Source of the DNA: Arenicola marina
Lineage: Eukaryota; Annelida; Polychaeta; Arenicolidae
Length of the DNA stretch: 64,000 nucleotides
Assembly (NCBI GenBank): GCA_964019135.1
Contig: OZ025263.1
Span: 23,187,639 to 23,251,638 of the forward strand
Direction of reading: 5' to 3'
This document shows positions 1 through 11,251 of the stretch, piece by piece. The notes under the pieces were generated by a model, which was given only the letters and a program-made list of their open reading frames with translations, searched no databases and was not told the DNA's origin. Both the position numbers and the translations under genes were made by a program. The number at the start of each line of letters is the position of its first letter. The first letter of the stretch is position 1.

Positions 1-1134
1 CCAAGGATCCTTTCATCCACAAGAGGATCAGTCTTCGTGTCACACCTAAGCATACCAGATGCATGTAGTCCAGTGGGAACTGGGTGACCATTCCAACAGA
101 CAGTTGCGAAAGGGGTTAAAGGCCTAAATGATGGTCATGATCAGAGAGTTCGTCAAACTGAATATCAGTTCTACTAGCTGCATTAACTTCAGGAAACGTC
201 ATTTTTGTTCCAGTATGAACCCCAGACTGGTGACACTTCTCACATCCAGAATAACCGGAGTGACCTTTTACTCTTTTAATAAATGCACGTGCTGGAGCAT
301 CGCAAACAAATGCTGAAATAGCTAACTGATACTGTACATTATTGTATCGGATACCATTTTCTTCCAGAACATCTCATCCACAAATTCTTGTACAAAGCCA
401 TCAACTGAAGTAGGCTTAGACGTTCCATAATATATACCGATCAGGAAAGGCTGCCTTTCAGGCAACTCCTCAATGAGACCAAGGGTAGGCCAAAATTGAG
501 AATTGGAGCTTTTAAAAAGAGGAAGGCCATCAATGTTTATCTGAAGCGAAAACTTTTCCACATGTTGAGGAATTAAATCACTCATTGAGTCCAGGTATGA
601 AACAACTGCTTTTGCAATGCCTACATGGTGATATAATCCTCCAGCAGTTTCTCTTATATGACATGTTTGTGCAGTGCCAAGAAGAGTTCTTGCATCTTTT
701 GGCAAGTCTGGAAAGTAAGCTTTCAAGATTTCTAATAAACTAGAAGTAGCGACTAAAGAAATGGAAAATTTGCAAGCTCATTCCTTAAGTTCTTGTCGCA
801 GTTCAAAATCAAAAAGCTCATCATCTGATTCACTGTCTTCATCAGCATGATCAGCCTTCCAATTATTCTCTTCAGTTTCTGGATTTATTTGACAGGCTTC
901 CCCCCTTTCAAATTCTGAATCCTCGTTTTCGCTATGGATATCATTATCAGCTCTTGGCTGGATATTTATTGCAGCATCAGCGGGTTGTCTTTCATTTCCA
1001 AAGCTATGTGATACCACACAAGAGGATATAATATGGGGTACACTATGATTTTGAATAATCTCTACGCTATTGGCGACATTTGTTTGTACCCGCCTTCTCT
1101 TAGACCAGTAAGAATAACCCTGAGAGTTTGCCAT
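1..1134 (-). pseudogene. Transposase-domain-containing protein, inactivated, runs off left edge
   Basis: Read on the minus strand, one frame runs from an ATG at 1134 through an acidic, Ser/Glu/Asp-rich N-terminus (to about 780), then through a domain with DARTLLGT, QINIDGLPLFKSSNSQFWP and a PF-IG-YYG-SKP stretch (726-322). After a shift to another frame near 320 come AFVCDAPARAF, a CxxCH pair, a TFPE motif and FPLDYMHLVCLG (about 315-1). I recognise this order from the 'transposase domain-containing' proteins common in invertebrate genomes, which derive from DNA transposons; that is family knowledge, not a search. Three lesions are visible: a TGA at about 778 where the same frame continues on both sides (probably an old Trp codon), a frameshift near 320, and a TAA near 127. 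The C-terminus lies outside the window. It is an unexpressed relic or a decayed transposon gene. Confidence 0.7.
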
Positions 1135-1930
1135 TGTAACTGACTGTAAAAAAAGAAATAATGCAATATTTTCTTCTATAACTAGATATACACAGTTTTG
1201 ATTTTAACTGATCATGCAGTAGCCTAACTAATATGATATATCTCTAGTACTTCTAAAATATCTGGACCTCATAATTCAATATTCATCTGATCATTAGTGT
1301 GACATATTTACCATAGAAATATCTATCATCTGATCAAAAGGCTTGACAGATCATGAAGGGGAAGGGAATGCAGATCCAACAGAACAATTACCAGATTACT
1401 TTGATCACCATATGGAGGATGCTGGGAGTAAAGGTCATATTTTTTGACAAACCTAGCTTTTAACTCTGTTCATACACATTCTAAGTTTGGGCTGTTTGCT
1501 ATGACTGATGATACAGACAGCTAAAAATGTAAAACATATAGAGTTATTAACCCAAACAAAACCATGGCATGTAACAAATTATAAAATATGTCAAAACTTT
1601 GGCTTGACATCATCAAGTTTGGGCTTACAAAGTTATGTCTGTAGTAAACTTATAAAACTGGTTTAACCGCAACATATCGCTAGCCGGTTGCGTGACTTCC
1701 TATTCCTAACATTAACCAATCTTTGGAGTGACGAAGAGATTTGGAAAGAGATATAGAGAGTGTGAGGGGGGTGAAGAAATACACCACATACCCCAAGTGA
1801 AGTCGGTGACACTGAAAAGGACCGTACCTACTGGCTAGAAATAAATAACATTTTCACCCACCCCAGCCCTGCCCCCATGTTGCTTCTTTCTTTGTGTTGA
1901 TCGAGGAACCCGTACATAAAATTATGATGT
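1135..1930. other. Intergenic, nothing recognised
   Basis: AT-rich sequence with no long open frame, no repeat copy recognised elsewhere in the window and no RNA gene that I could see. It separates the transposase-domain relic from the 3' flank of receptor copy 1. Confidence 0.5.
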
Positions 1931-2615
1931 TTGTTCAATATATTAGCGGCCCTACCCGTCTCGTAGCAACTAGGCCTTTGTCTCGCTCATATGATATTAT
2001 ATGAAGCTTTGTCAATCGCCCGCAGAATGATGGCTCTGACCGCACCCGCCCCACCCACGCAAGATTATGCCCGCGTCTGCCTCGCGCTTGCGAACCAGCA
2101 CTGTGGGTATCCACAGCACGCGCGGGCATGCCCGCCCCCTCGCAGATCTCTGTGGTCAACTGGGCGGCTTCGAACCGCCGCAATTCCTCTGTAAATCCTT
2201 CAGCGTGAAGAGTTCTCTGTGTGAGAGCCCTTCCAGTTATAACGTAAGGTGGCGCCACATAAAGGATCACAATATAAGTCACTTGCACCGGCAAAATTGC
2301 GCTGCTTTGCATTGATGGGTGCGGGTTGCCTTGGCTTTTTTCTCCTGACCAGTCGGTTGAAGCGAAGGGCTAACACTCGCCAATTTAATTTTGAGATCTA
2401 AACTTTAGGTGCAGATGGCGATTAGACCAGGTTGGGCACCCATTAAAAGTATGTTGCCGTGAGGCAGGGGCGGGGGGAGGGGTGGGGGCACATTTGGAAT
2501 CGGATGGATTATCCGGAGAAAGAAGAGGGAGAGGGAGGGAGGGTCCACTCTAGGTGTTAGTGACACGTGAGAGACCAGAGCTACGAAGGGACACCGGGCG
2601 GACGCGTATACTGTT
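1931..2615 (-). repeat. 3' flank of receptor copy 1, duplicated in blocks X and Y
   Basis: On the minus strand this follows the stop of copy 1 and matches the DNA after the stops of copy 3 (about 31106-31420) and copy 5 (about 55584-56200). Shared landmarks are the GGCGCC-rich start, the CACTAACACCTA stretch, CCAAATGTGCC and the AGGCCT-containing end. Copies 1 and 5 keep a roughly 300-bp inner segment that is deleted after copy 3. A 125-codon minus-strand frame (2312-1935) is not preserved in copy 5, so I do not call it a gene. Homology stops near 1930. Confidence 0.65.
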
Positions 2616-5600
2616 TTATGTGTCTTGCTGCTCAATACAAACGCAGCCCAGCCTCACCCTTAGCCTAGAAACGCTGACCTTAAGAGTAGTGACGAACTCC
2701 AGGGTGCTGAATGTCATGACCAATGGGTTGATGACCGCGTGGAATGGCAGTATAAGGAATGCCACGAACGACGGCAGAACACCGTGAACCTTGACCCCGT
2801 CTCTGAAAATGAACTGGATTGTTGCCAAGACGACAAACCTGGCGATGTTGACGGATGTGGAGGCGACGGCACGGATGGTGATGTAAGCGTTGACCTTTTC
2901 GTTCCTGTTGGTTTGTTCGGAGACACTAGGCGCTGTGTACAACGACCAGAATAGGAAAACATACATGATAATTATGGCGCAGAAGGCAGCCACGTTGAAG
3001 GCCCAAGCCGTGATGTCTACCGGATGCCAGTCTGTGCCACCCAGGTGAGGTGCCAACAAGTGGTAACACAACCCATTAACGGGGGCATCCTTAGCGCCGA
3101 TGTCCACCACTCCAGTCAAAGGGAGCACTCCCAGGAGGAGACAGAAGGTGCATGCGCAGAATAAGGGCCATACTATCGCGTGACTCCTCAGGGCTCTCAT
3201 CTGGAGTGGACGGATCACGGCCGCAAGCCGTGTGGCCGTTAAACTGAGCAGCGCCACTACGGACGCCTCCGAGGCCAAGAATGTAACTACCCGTAACCCG
3301 TTACACAGAAGACTATCAGACCAGGTGTCCGAATGCAGGGCAAAGGTGTCCCGATAGGTCAGGTCAGCCAGGGACAAGATAACGAGGTGGACGCCCAGGA
3401 CGGCGTCGGAGAGGCTAAGGACGACCATCACCGCGGCGTTGGCGCAACGGGCGAAGGAACGATCCAGGCTGGCGGCCACCGCCCACCACCAGCCGAGAGA
3501 CGCCAGGTTACCGCTCAGAATCAACAACGACAATACCCAGACAACGTAGCGAAAATATCGAAGCTCGATTAGATCTGAACAAGAGGACACCACAAACTCA
3601 TGTCTTGGTTCACATGTCGCCACGTTCGGGGCGAAGCAGCATAGCTTCAAAGGGGCTGAGCTCAGGTATCGCAGGCTGCTCATTAGAGGCCAAATGAAAA
3701 GGGCTTGTTCCATCTGTAGCCTGTAGTTACGGCTCACGTCCAAGGAAACGAGGTTGGTACGCAAGGGCAATAATATATCTGAAGTTAAATATAGTAAATC
3801 ATTACCCGTGAGATTCAAATACCGTACATTTTCCAGCCCATCAAAACCATTAACCTGTATGTCTTGTAAACCTACATTACTGAGATCTAAATTGATAATG
3901 AGCATGGCCTCCTGAAATACATAATTAGTTACGGTCCAGATAACGTTATGCGAAAACACTATTTCAATTGCATTTGACAGGCCCGCTAAGGCATATTCGT
4001 CCAGGATTAGAATACCGTTAGAACTAAGATCCAAAACACGCAGATATTTCAAGCATGCAAACATGTGTGGGAGGATAGTTCTCAATTCGTTTTTGGAGAA
4101 ATCAAGTTTGAGGAGCATGCGATAACGGCAAATAATTTTTGCATTTCGGTTCAGTTCAATCAGGTTAGATCGGAGAGACAACATTTTAGTGTCGGATGAG
4201 AGGAGAGGGATTGAAGCAAGGCTCTGATTGGCGCACGATATTGCGTAGCCTAGACAACGGCAGGACGGGTGGCATGGCAACAAATGCGACAACGCTTCGT
4301 CGTCTCCAGACAATGGACAATCAGTTACTGAGTTGTTAACATTCACTGGGTGAACGCAAACGTTGTCATGGCGACACTTGAGCAGCCCTGGACATGACAG
4401 TTGCTCACAGTGGCTCTCATCCTCACCGGCCGGGCAGTCGGAGCGCCCGTTACAGACATAGTGGAAGGGAATGCAATGACCCCTTGGGCACTTGAACATG
4501 TTTGAACAGCGGTGTAAGGCGCAGTTCTCGAGGTGCGCACCGTTACTACAGTACATCATGGCGCCTCGCTGGTCCACCTCAAAGGTACAATATTTATGCC
4601 GCGGGTAGCACGGACCCTCTGAGTAATACTTCTTGCACCTCACGTGGTCTCTTCTGTCGCAAGGAGATGAACTATTGGAATTGCCCAGGGCGGCGTCGTA
4701 TTTTTCAATGACGTCATTGTGATACTCACTCTCCTTCAAGGTGTCGCCACAGTTGTTCATTAGATCGCTAACAAGATGGAAGTCCATTGGAGTACCCTCG
4801 TGGAATGTGTGATTGTTCTCTGCCGCCATTATGGAGTTAGGTGGAAGAAACTGAATTGATCCAGCAACGGGTGGGCTCGCGACCATTCCTTCCTTAGACG
4901 CATTTGGGCTTTGGGCAAAAAATTTGCAAAATTCGTCTTCCCCCATCAGGCAATCGGTTATCCCATCGCAGAGCTTAGAGTAGGCGACACACCCGCTGCT
5001 GTCACATTGGTAATACAGCTCACCACAGCTGCAGTTAGTGCTATGACACGACTTGAAACAGTTTAAGTGATCGGCAGCTTCTATTGTGTCATACGTCTGA
5101 TTGCCGGTAAAGCTACAGACATGACCACAGTCCGCCTCGTCTGAGCTGTCCGGGCAGTCCTCTACACCGTCACAGAAGTAAAGTTCCAATATGCACGTGC
5201 CGTCTTCACACCGAACCTGCCCGGTGGGACACAACGGTACGAGGAGTGGGATTACGGGAGCTTCGCACACCGCGACGATGACCAAGTCAGTCGCGTTGGA
5301 TTGCGGTCCATAGTGACACATCGGCAAGTCGTGAAGTTCCACAGCGGTAAAATAGTGTAGGATATGAGTCAGCAGGACGCAATCATCACCGGCGCCGCCT
5401 TTGAACATAAGCGCCCCTGGTGGTGAGCGATTTTCCGACCACACCATCGTGGTCCAAACTGGCAGCATATCCAGATATAGGCGCTGGACGTACTGTTCCT
5501 CCCTAGTCCATTCCGTGGCGTCGTGATTGGTCGCTCGTAGGAATGTTGGCAGTCGCGCTGCAGTTACACCGCCTCTACAAACGCCTCCGGCTACAGAATC

Positions 5601-6074
5601 GCCAGACCAGACCGTCAAAGGCACAAAGCGCTGGCACTTCCCCAAGACGTTCACCCAGCCTTCCAAGCAATCAGAGTGGTCATTTCGCAAAATAACGCTG
5701 GCGTCCACACTACGTGTGTCCCCCTCTGCGCGTGGCTCCTCCACAGAGCATATCGCGCTGTCCCGGAACTCGCAGATGGTGACAGTTTCGCGCAGTTCAT
5801 AATCGCAGGGGATTTTAACCCACGGTATCTCAGCGCTGGTGAGCGGTACGGCCGCCGTGCAATCAGCGCCCTGACCACTATCCGGCTGCAGAGACTCCAG
5901 CGCATGACGTAATATGCCGTCATAGCGGATCACGCGGAACCGGCCAATAAGGAACAAGTCTTCTCGCATGTCCGCGGATCGCATTATCCGGTAGGGAATA
6001 TCCCGAAGAGGCCGATGCCAGTTCTGGAAGGTGAGTGGGGATTTGTCCAACCACGCAGTCGCCAGTGCGTTATC
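2616..6074 (-). CDS. Receptor copy 1, exon 2: CTLD1 end, CTLD2, LDLa x4, LRR, 7TM
   Basis: An uninterrupted 1,152-codon exon. In order: the second half of CTLD1 (SPLTFQNWHRP ... VPCDY..VTICEF); CTLD2 (CLEGWVNVLGKCQRF ... VAVCEAP); LDLa domains (CEDGTC..CDGVEDCPDSSDEADC; CDSSGC..CDGITDC; CPRGHCIPF..CNGRSDCPAGEDESHC; a looser fourth); an LRR N-cap (CHPSCRCLGYAISC); about six LRRs; seven membrane helices. It resembles GRL101-type invertebrate GPCRs. The end of helix 3 reads ATRLAAVI instead of an E/DRY-type motif, and helix 7 ends NPLVM instead of NPxxY. The tail is about 13 residues longer than in copy 3, because an indel near 2650 removes the stop used by copies 3 and 5. The neighbouring array and the intact frame suggest the exon is recent or still constrained. 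Confidence 0.88.
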   Translation of the reverse strand, partial: DNALATAWLDKSPLTFQNWHRPLRDIPYRIMRSADMREDLFLIGRFRVIRYDGILRHALESLQPDSGQGADCTAAVPLTSAEIPWVKIPCDYELRETVTICEFRDSAICSVEEPRAEGDTRSVDASVILRNDHSDCLEGWVNVLGKCQRFVPLTVWSGDSVAGGVCRGGVTAARLPTFLRATNHDATEWTREEQYVQRLYLDMLPVWTTMVWSENRSPPGALMFKGGAGDDCVLLTHILHYFTAVELHDLPMCHYGPQSNATDLVIVAVCEAPVIPLLVPLCPTGQVRCEDGTCILELYFCDGVEDCPDSSDEADCGHVCSFTGNQTYDTIEAADHLNCFKSCHSTNCSCGELYYQCDSSGCVAYSKLCDGITDCLMGEDEFCKFFAQSPNASKEGMVASPPVAGSIQFLPPNSIMAAENNHTFHEGTPMDFHLVSDLMNNCGDTLKESEYHNDVIEKYDAALGNSNSSSPCDRRDHVRCKKYYSEGPCYPRHKYCTFEVDQRGAMMYCSNGAHLENCALHRCSNMFKCPRGHCIPFHYVCNGRSDCPAGEDESHCEQLSCPGLLKCRHDNVCVHPVNVNNSVTDCPLSGDDEALSHLLPCHPSCRCLGYAISCANQSLASIPLLSSDTKMLSLRSNLIELNRNAKIICRYRMLLKLDFSKNELRTILPHMFACLKYLRVLDLSSNGILILDEYALAGLSNAIEIVFSHNVIWTVTNYVFQEAMLIINLDLSNVGLQDIQVNGFDGLENVRYLNLTGNDLLYLTSDILLPLRTNLVSLDVSRNYRLQMEQALFIWPLMSSLRYLSSAPLKLCCFAPNVATCEPRHEFVVSSCSDLIELRYFRYVVWVLSLLILSGNLASLGWWWAVAASLDRSFARCANAAVMVVLSLSDAVLGVHLVILSLADLTYRDTFALHSDTWSDSLLCNGLRVVTFLASEASVVALLSLTATRLAAVIRPLQMRALRSHAIVWPLFCACTFCLLLGVLPLTGVVDIGAKDAPVNGLCYHLLAPHLGGTDWHPVDITAWAFNVAAFCAIIIMYVFLFWSLYTAPSVSEQTNRNEKVNAYITIRAVASTSVNIARFVVLATIQFIFRDGVKVHGVLPSFVAFLILPFHAVINPLVMTFSTLEFVTTLKVSVSRLRVRLGCVCIEQQDT

Positions 6075-6479
6075 CTGAAACAACGAGTTAGGAAAATAAC
6101 CGATCGGCACAGAGTGGCGATTCCTGAAGAAAACCGCGCATGTTTGGTCATTTATGTTCCTCTTGAATTGTTTCCCCGTACATAATCACACGATCGCACG
6201 CCCACGGATCCATTCATTTTCATGTTGCCACGTACATGACCACTTGGTTTGGTTAAGTATGTACATATCGTTAGATCTGTATATACCAATATGTATATAG
6301 ACTCCATAATGTGTTTGTTAATTCTCCTTTAAAGTAAGATTAGAATAACTATGGCCAACAAATATTTTTTTATATATTATGAGAAAAGTACCGATAAAAA
6401 CATCGAGGTTATCGTAACAAAAGCAAAATATTAATTCCGGAAGACGTACTGGTAAATCTACCGAGAGGAGACAATTTAC

Positions 6480-9168
6480 CTCTGCAGGTCTGGCGGTAGT
6501 CAGGCCGAGAAAGATGGCTTGTGCAAAGCCCAACTCTAGCACATCGGACGCATTTGTTGTGTAAGAGACACCAACAATGGTCCAATGTAGAACTAGGCGC
6601 CATATCTCGGAACTAGTAATACTAATCAAATGACCGCCGAAACCCTGGCAAAAATCTTCCGCTGCATCCCAGCTGGTCAAGCTCTGGTTGTCAAAGGCAA
6701 CGGATGCTCGGTAGAGGGCGCCGTGCAAGCAAACGGATGAGGACCATGGGTCACGTGGTTCATTGTCACCACCTTGTCTGACTGGGAGACTGTGTGCTGA
6801 GGTGGGAGGATCGTGAAGCCGGGCGTTATACGTTACCACGAAACTGCACTGAGGGCGTTGCTTGATCAATTCAAGATTTAATAACTCCATTTGAAATCGA
6901 CCGCATACGGGGCCTTGAATTCAAATTGACTTGAGGGCGGCAGTCTATTCGGCCTGCCCATGAAGTTAATATGCGTGCACAGCGCCAGTACAGTCCCTTT
7001 GGCCCTTCCTTGCTCCGTGATTCAGACGTATACCCGAGTGCCATCTCCCGCCTCCCGGGGCAGAAATCGCCCCGACCTTCGAACCGGAGCTCGTACACAC
7101 AGCACATTGCGCGTTGGGAAGGTCTTCCGAATTGTATATTGATCGACACCCAAGTTTCGTTTGTGGGTGTTATGACGATCCAGCCGCATTGCCCATCGGC
7201 GAAATCGATATCGTTCGATTTAGTGACGCTGAGGTAGCGACATTGTTTAAAAGAATCCTTCACGAAGTGAATCTGACTACCGTATCCTAGTAAGGCGCAC
7301 ATCTCCGAATACTTGATTAAGCCCAACGTCCGGTAGTAATCTTTGAGCGGATCACACCACGCCAAGTTGATTTTTTCGACCGTATTCACGATCAGGGAGG
7401 TATTGTGCGTGAGGTCAGCGGTCAGGCTGTGCTGGAGGCTTTCATCGTCATCGAAGAACCGCTTCCTGATTAAAATCGTACATGTACCGCAGTCGGACCA
7501 ATCTCCGATGGCACACGGCCGGTTGTCGAACCAAGCGTGAACCAGGTCGAAGCAGAGCGAGGCAGGTTCGTCGACAGCGCAGGCACCGAAATACCAATCG
7601 AAGATAAAACTCGTTCTGCACCAGGCGCAGGGGTTGAGAATCCCGTCACATTTCGTGACCTCCAGCGTGCCATTGAAGCTGATTTCCCGCAGGTTGCGGT
7701 AGGTTTTGACGACGAGGCGCAATGTATTCCCGACGTTGACCCCCAGCGGCCCCCATTGGGAAATCCACAACTGAACGGTGTTCTGGTTGCAGATCGCCCC
7801 AACGTACCGCTCGCCCTGCGTCAGGAAGACCCCGCCCAGCTGACATCCGCTGTGGCTCACCCCTGTGATCACCAGCGACTTAATTGCCAGTTTAAGATAC
7901 TCGGAATGTGATCCACGGCTATTGATATCGTAAATTTGCACACCGCCCTTGGCGGAAAACCCGAGGACAGTGTCGTTGATGACGTCAATGGTGTGGTGGT
8001 TACGGCTGGTGGTAATCACGGGGTTGATGTTAAACCAAAGTGTGATGTTGAACGTCTCGTCAAATACCCCGACATGGGGCTTCCTCCGTCTGATCAACTG
8101 TATAGTGATATCCCCAGCTGTTGATCGCAGACGAGTCACTGAGTCCACGTCTTGGTCACATTTCTGTCGACTCAGCACTTTGAGGTAACCCCCTAAAGCG
8201 TTGAATTCTACCATCGGGATCAGCGGCCCGTCCATAATGATCATATCCGCCTCGACGGCTTCCACGCACGTGAATGTCGCAGACGTGACTGTTATGATGG
8301 AACCGACTTTGGCCAGAATGTGAACGAAATTGTAAATATATCCCTTCGACGATAAACCTCCACTCCTGTCGAACGCGCTGTAATCAGTACTCAGATACAT
8401 ACCGATATGTTCGAATGGTTTAATTAAAAAAGTTCCATTCCATTTCTTTAGAGGTCGATCTGCTGTGTCTCTAAATTCCAAGCTCGGAGCAATCCCGGAT
8501 ATTCGGAGCTCGCAGACCTGGTACACAATGGATATGTCCAGGTGGGCCCTAAGCCGTGGCTCCCCTCGTACGCTGACGGTGACGGAGTGGAGCTTAGAGA
8601 AAAAGGCGCCGGGGAGTGCCCCTGGGCAATACTGACCTAGGTAATAACCGTCCGACTCCGACAGCTCCAGGGACACCGACTGGCAGTGCCACAGATAGGG
8701 AACGGCTAGGGCCAGGACAGTAACGTTTATGCCGAAAGCGTGTGCCACAATGATTGTCCAGAAGGCATGCACGTTCTCTGGTTTCGTGAAATCGTGAACG
8801 GTCAAAGCGCCACACGGTGTGAAGCTCTTCGCTCTCACGGTCAATTCGTTGTTTGCGTACACGAGGCTGCTGCATATATGTTCGCGGCGCTTTTGCAACA
8901 CCATGTATACAGCTGCAATCGTAAAGCTCCTGTCATGTTGCTCAGAAATTGCTTCCGGTTGACGTGTGGCCCGTCTCTCGCTCAATGATTTCATCACGGT
9001 ATATAGATTGATATCGACGTATCTCGTCCAGATGGGAAGCCGAACGACCACGTCGCTGTCGGCATGTTGGGCGTTGTTGCTGGAAACAACACCCTGGCAG
9101 GTGGATAAAATATGCAACACAAGGGCTGCACGACTAACGCAGATCGATGAACTAACTACGTAATTCAT
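6480..9168 (-). CDS. Receptor copy 1, exon 1: signal peptide, CUB-like domains, first half of CTLD1 (one frameshift)
   Basis: The ATG at 9168 starts a hydrophobic signal peptide (MNYVVSS..., ending near CQG) aligned with the starts of copies 3, 5 and 6. The ectodomain holds three CUB-like repeats (family patterns such as LELSE...YCPG and IIMDGPL), a Cys-rich region, then the start of a C-type lectin domain (WDAAEDFC..GFGGHL). One frame runs 9168 to 6871, ending abnormally. A second frame resumes by 6890 and continues the homology, so a single extra base lies near 6918-6925, where copies 3 and 6 are one base shorter. Exon 1 ends at 6480 in GAG|GTAAAT, phase 0, splicing to 6074. The 405-bp intron (6479-6075) ends in TTTCAG. 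Whether the shift is a true null allele or a sequencing error is unresolved. The protein would be secreted-side receptor ectodomain at the cell surface. Confidence 0.8.
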
Positions 9169-9612
9169 TGTGACAACGTCCGGTTGTACAAAATGGTTGT
9201 ACGCAAAGTATATATAGCGGCTGAGGCAGTTACAAAGAAGCTAAATATTCTCACGTATGTATTCCGATTTCGGTTGACGGTGCTCGCTATCAAAGGCCCA
9301 ATGAAACAAAGCACCGTTTCATGTAATCAGTTAACAGCTGCGCTATGCAGCTAATTAGGATCAATGTCATAATGATGTGATATATATATATATGTATATA
9401 CATATATATACATACTGTATCTCATATGACAATATTGCCAGATTAAAAACTAAAAAGAGTCTTGTACCATTATTTTTAGTATTTTTCTCCCGTGTGCTGT
9501 GCTTTGAAACTGGATAAATGGGCGGCGCGTCAAACTATCCATTATTAATTATTCGTACAACAGAGCCCCTCGTGCGGATATCATTCGGTTTCATTATTGA
9601 TTAGTTTACGGC
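9169..9612 (-). promoter_or_regulatory. Conserved upstream block of receptor copy 1
   Basis: On the minus strand, the 440 bp before the ATG aligns with the DNA upstream of copies 3, 5 and 6. Shared pieces include CAGCTGTTAACTGATTAC, AAACGGTGCTTTGTTTC, CGGAATA-ATA-GTGAGAAT and the CATTTTGT-AGACGTTGTCA run directly before the ATG. A TATATATA lies about 50 bp upstream of the ATG in this copy; the others have TATACATT there. Copy 1 lacks about 60-70 bp kept by the others. The promoter role is inferred from position and conservation, not from a demonstrated start site. The (TA)n/palindromic tract at 9379-9414 lies inside the block. Confidence 0.5.
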
Positions 9613-9699
9613 ATCATATGATAGATATGTCAAAAGTCTGGCAACAGAGAGATGAGCAAATCTTGGTTGGGCACCAGTCGACATGTTTTCTAGTCCCGG

Positions 9700-9972
9700 G
9701 ACGAATATGCCTTAGCGGGCCTGTCAAATGCAATTGAGTGTTTTCCCATAACGTTATCTGGACCCTAGGAAATTGTATATTTCAGGAGTCGAAGCTCATT
9801 ATCAATTTGGATCTCAGTAATGTAGGTTTACAGATTCATGGCTTTGATAGGCTGTAAAATGTACGATATTTGAATCTCACGGGTAATGATTCGCTATATT
9901 TAAATTCAGATATAGTTTTGTCCTTGCGTGCCAACCTCATTTCCTTGGACGTGAGCCGTAACTACAAGCTTC
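9700..9972 (+). pseudogene. LRR fragment from a receptor exon 2, fused to exon 1 debris
   Basis: From about 9712 the sequence matches the leucine-rich repeat part of exon 2 (the ...GACGAATATGCCTTAGCGGGCC stretch and the downstream LDLS/LNLTGND repeats) and is closest to copy 4. It has small deletions and an in-frame TAA near 9857. At about 9972 it stops after the codons for NYKLQ and joins exon 1 sequence (LMYTNNDLTV) in the same orientation, so the order is reversed compared with an intact gene. Confidence 0.75.
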
Positions 9973-11251
9973 AGAAGCCTCATGTACACAAACAACGACT
10001 TGACCGTGATGGCGAAGAGCTTCGCACCGTGTGGCGCTTTCACCTTTCACGATTTCACGCCACCAGAGAACGAGAATGCCTTCTGGACAGTCGTTGTGGC
10101 GCCCGCATTCGGCATAAACGTTACTGTCCTGTCTCTAGCCGTTCCCTATCTGTGCCACTGCCAGTCGGTGCCCCTGGAACTGTGGGAGACGCAAGGTTTA
10201 TTACCTAGATCAGTACTGCCCCAGGGCTCTCCCCGCCGCCTTTTCTTCCGAGCTCCGCTCTGTCACCGCCAGCCTACGCGGGGAGGCAGGGCTTAGGGCC
10301 CACGTAGACATGTCCTTTGTGTACCAGGTCCGCGAGCTCCGCAAATCCTGGACTACTTCCTCCTGGCACTCCAGAGACTCTTGGAGTGACTCCCTGGAGA
10401 AAGAGGCCGACGGATCTTTGTCAATTAGCCGACATAGGTACACTGGAAAGGATGTCCGGGCTCTACGGAGTAGTAGGTTGATCGCGTTTGATTAACGATT
10501 TCGTAACGACCGTGGCATTCGTGTGCGTGGAAGCGGTGGAAGCAGACATGATCATTATGGATGGGCCGCGGATCCCGATGGTAGAATTCAACGCTTTAGA
10601 GGGTTACCTCAAAGTGCTGAGTCGACACAAATGTGAGGACGAAGCTGACCTGGCGACCGGTCTACTATCAACCCCTGGGGATAGCACTGTACAGCTGGTT
10701 ACACGAAACCAGCAACATGTAAGCATATTCACCGAAACGCTGAACGCCACACTGAGCTTTAAGGTGAACCCCAGGATTACCAACAGCCGTAACCACTACA
10801 CCATAGACGTCATCGACGACACTGTCCTCGCTTTTTCGGCAAGTGGCGGTTTGCAATTTTACGACATCAATAGCCATGGAGCAAATTCCGAATATCTTCA
10901 AATGGCAATTAAGTCTCTAGGGATCACGGGAGTTAGGCACAGATCTTGTCAGCTGGGCGGGGGTCTTCATGAAGCAGGGTGATCGGTACGTTGGAGCGAT
11001 CTGCAACCAGGAAACCGCTCAGTTGTGGGGGACCCAGTGGGCGTAGCGGTGGCTTAACGTCGGGAACACATTGCGCCTCGTGGTTAAAACCTACCACAAC
11101 CTGCGGGAAATCAGCTTCAATGGCACGCTGGGGGTCACGGAATGCGACGGGATTCTCAACCCCTGCGTCCGGTGTAGAAAGACTTTCTTATTCGAGTGGC
11201 ATTAGGACGGCTGCGCTGTCGACGAACCTGCCTCGCCTTGCTTCGACCTGG
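9973..11251 (+). pseudogene. Receptor copy 2, exon 1 remnant (left part)
   Basis: This matches exon 1 from the first CUB-like domain through CUB2 and CUB3 to the Cys-rich region. Readable pieces are MYTNNDLTVMAKSFAPCGAF, ADMIIMDGPRIPMVEFNAL, HYTIDVIDDTVL and the SFNGTLGVTECDG region. It has several frameshifts (near 10195, 10490 and 10970), a TAG near 11203 replacing an aromatic codon, and no signal peptide. It ends at the insertion point of the TIR element and resumes at 14921. It is clearly non-functional. Confidence 0.85.

Noticed and set aside
2150..2190. GGTTCGAAGCC box on the minus strand, like a tRNA/SINE B box
   Set aside because: There is no matching A box, cloverleaf or tail, and copy 5 lacks the motif.
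1935..2312. 125-codon minus-strand frame in the GC-rich 3' flank of copy 1
   Set aside because: The homologous DNA after copy 5 does not keep the frame, and the segment is deleted after copy 3.
7537..7911. Antisense frames over receptor exons (also near 25324-25929 and 62700-63329)
   Set aside because: These long frames recur opposite the same exon 1 region in copies 1, 3, 5 and 6, and follow from its codon use. No independent domain or signal.
9379..9414. TA-rich palindrome as an origin or terminator
   Set aside because: It is a plain (TA)n tract in the copy 1 upstream region; no functional pattern beyond that.
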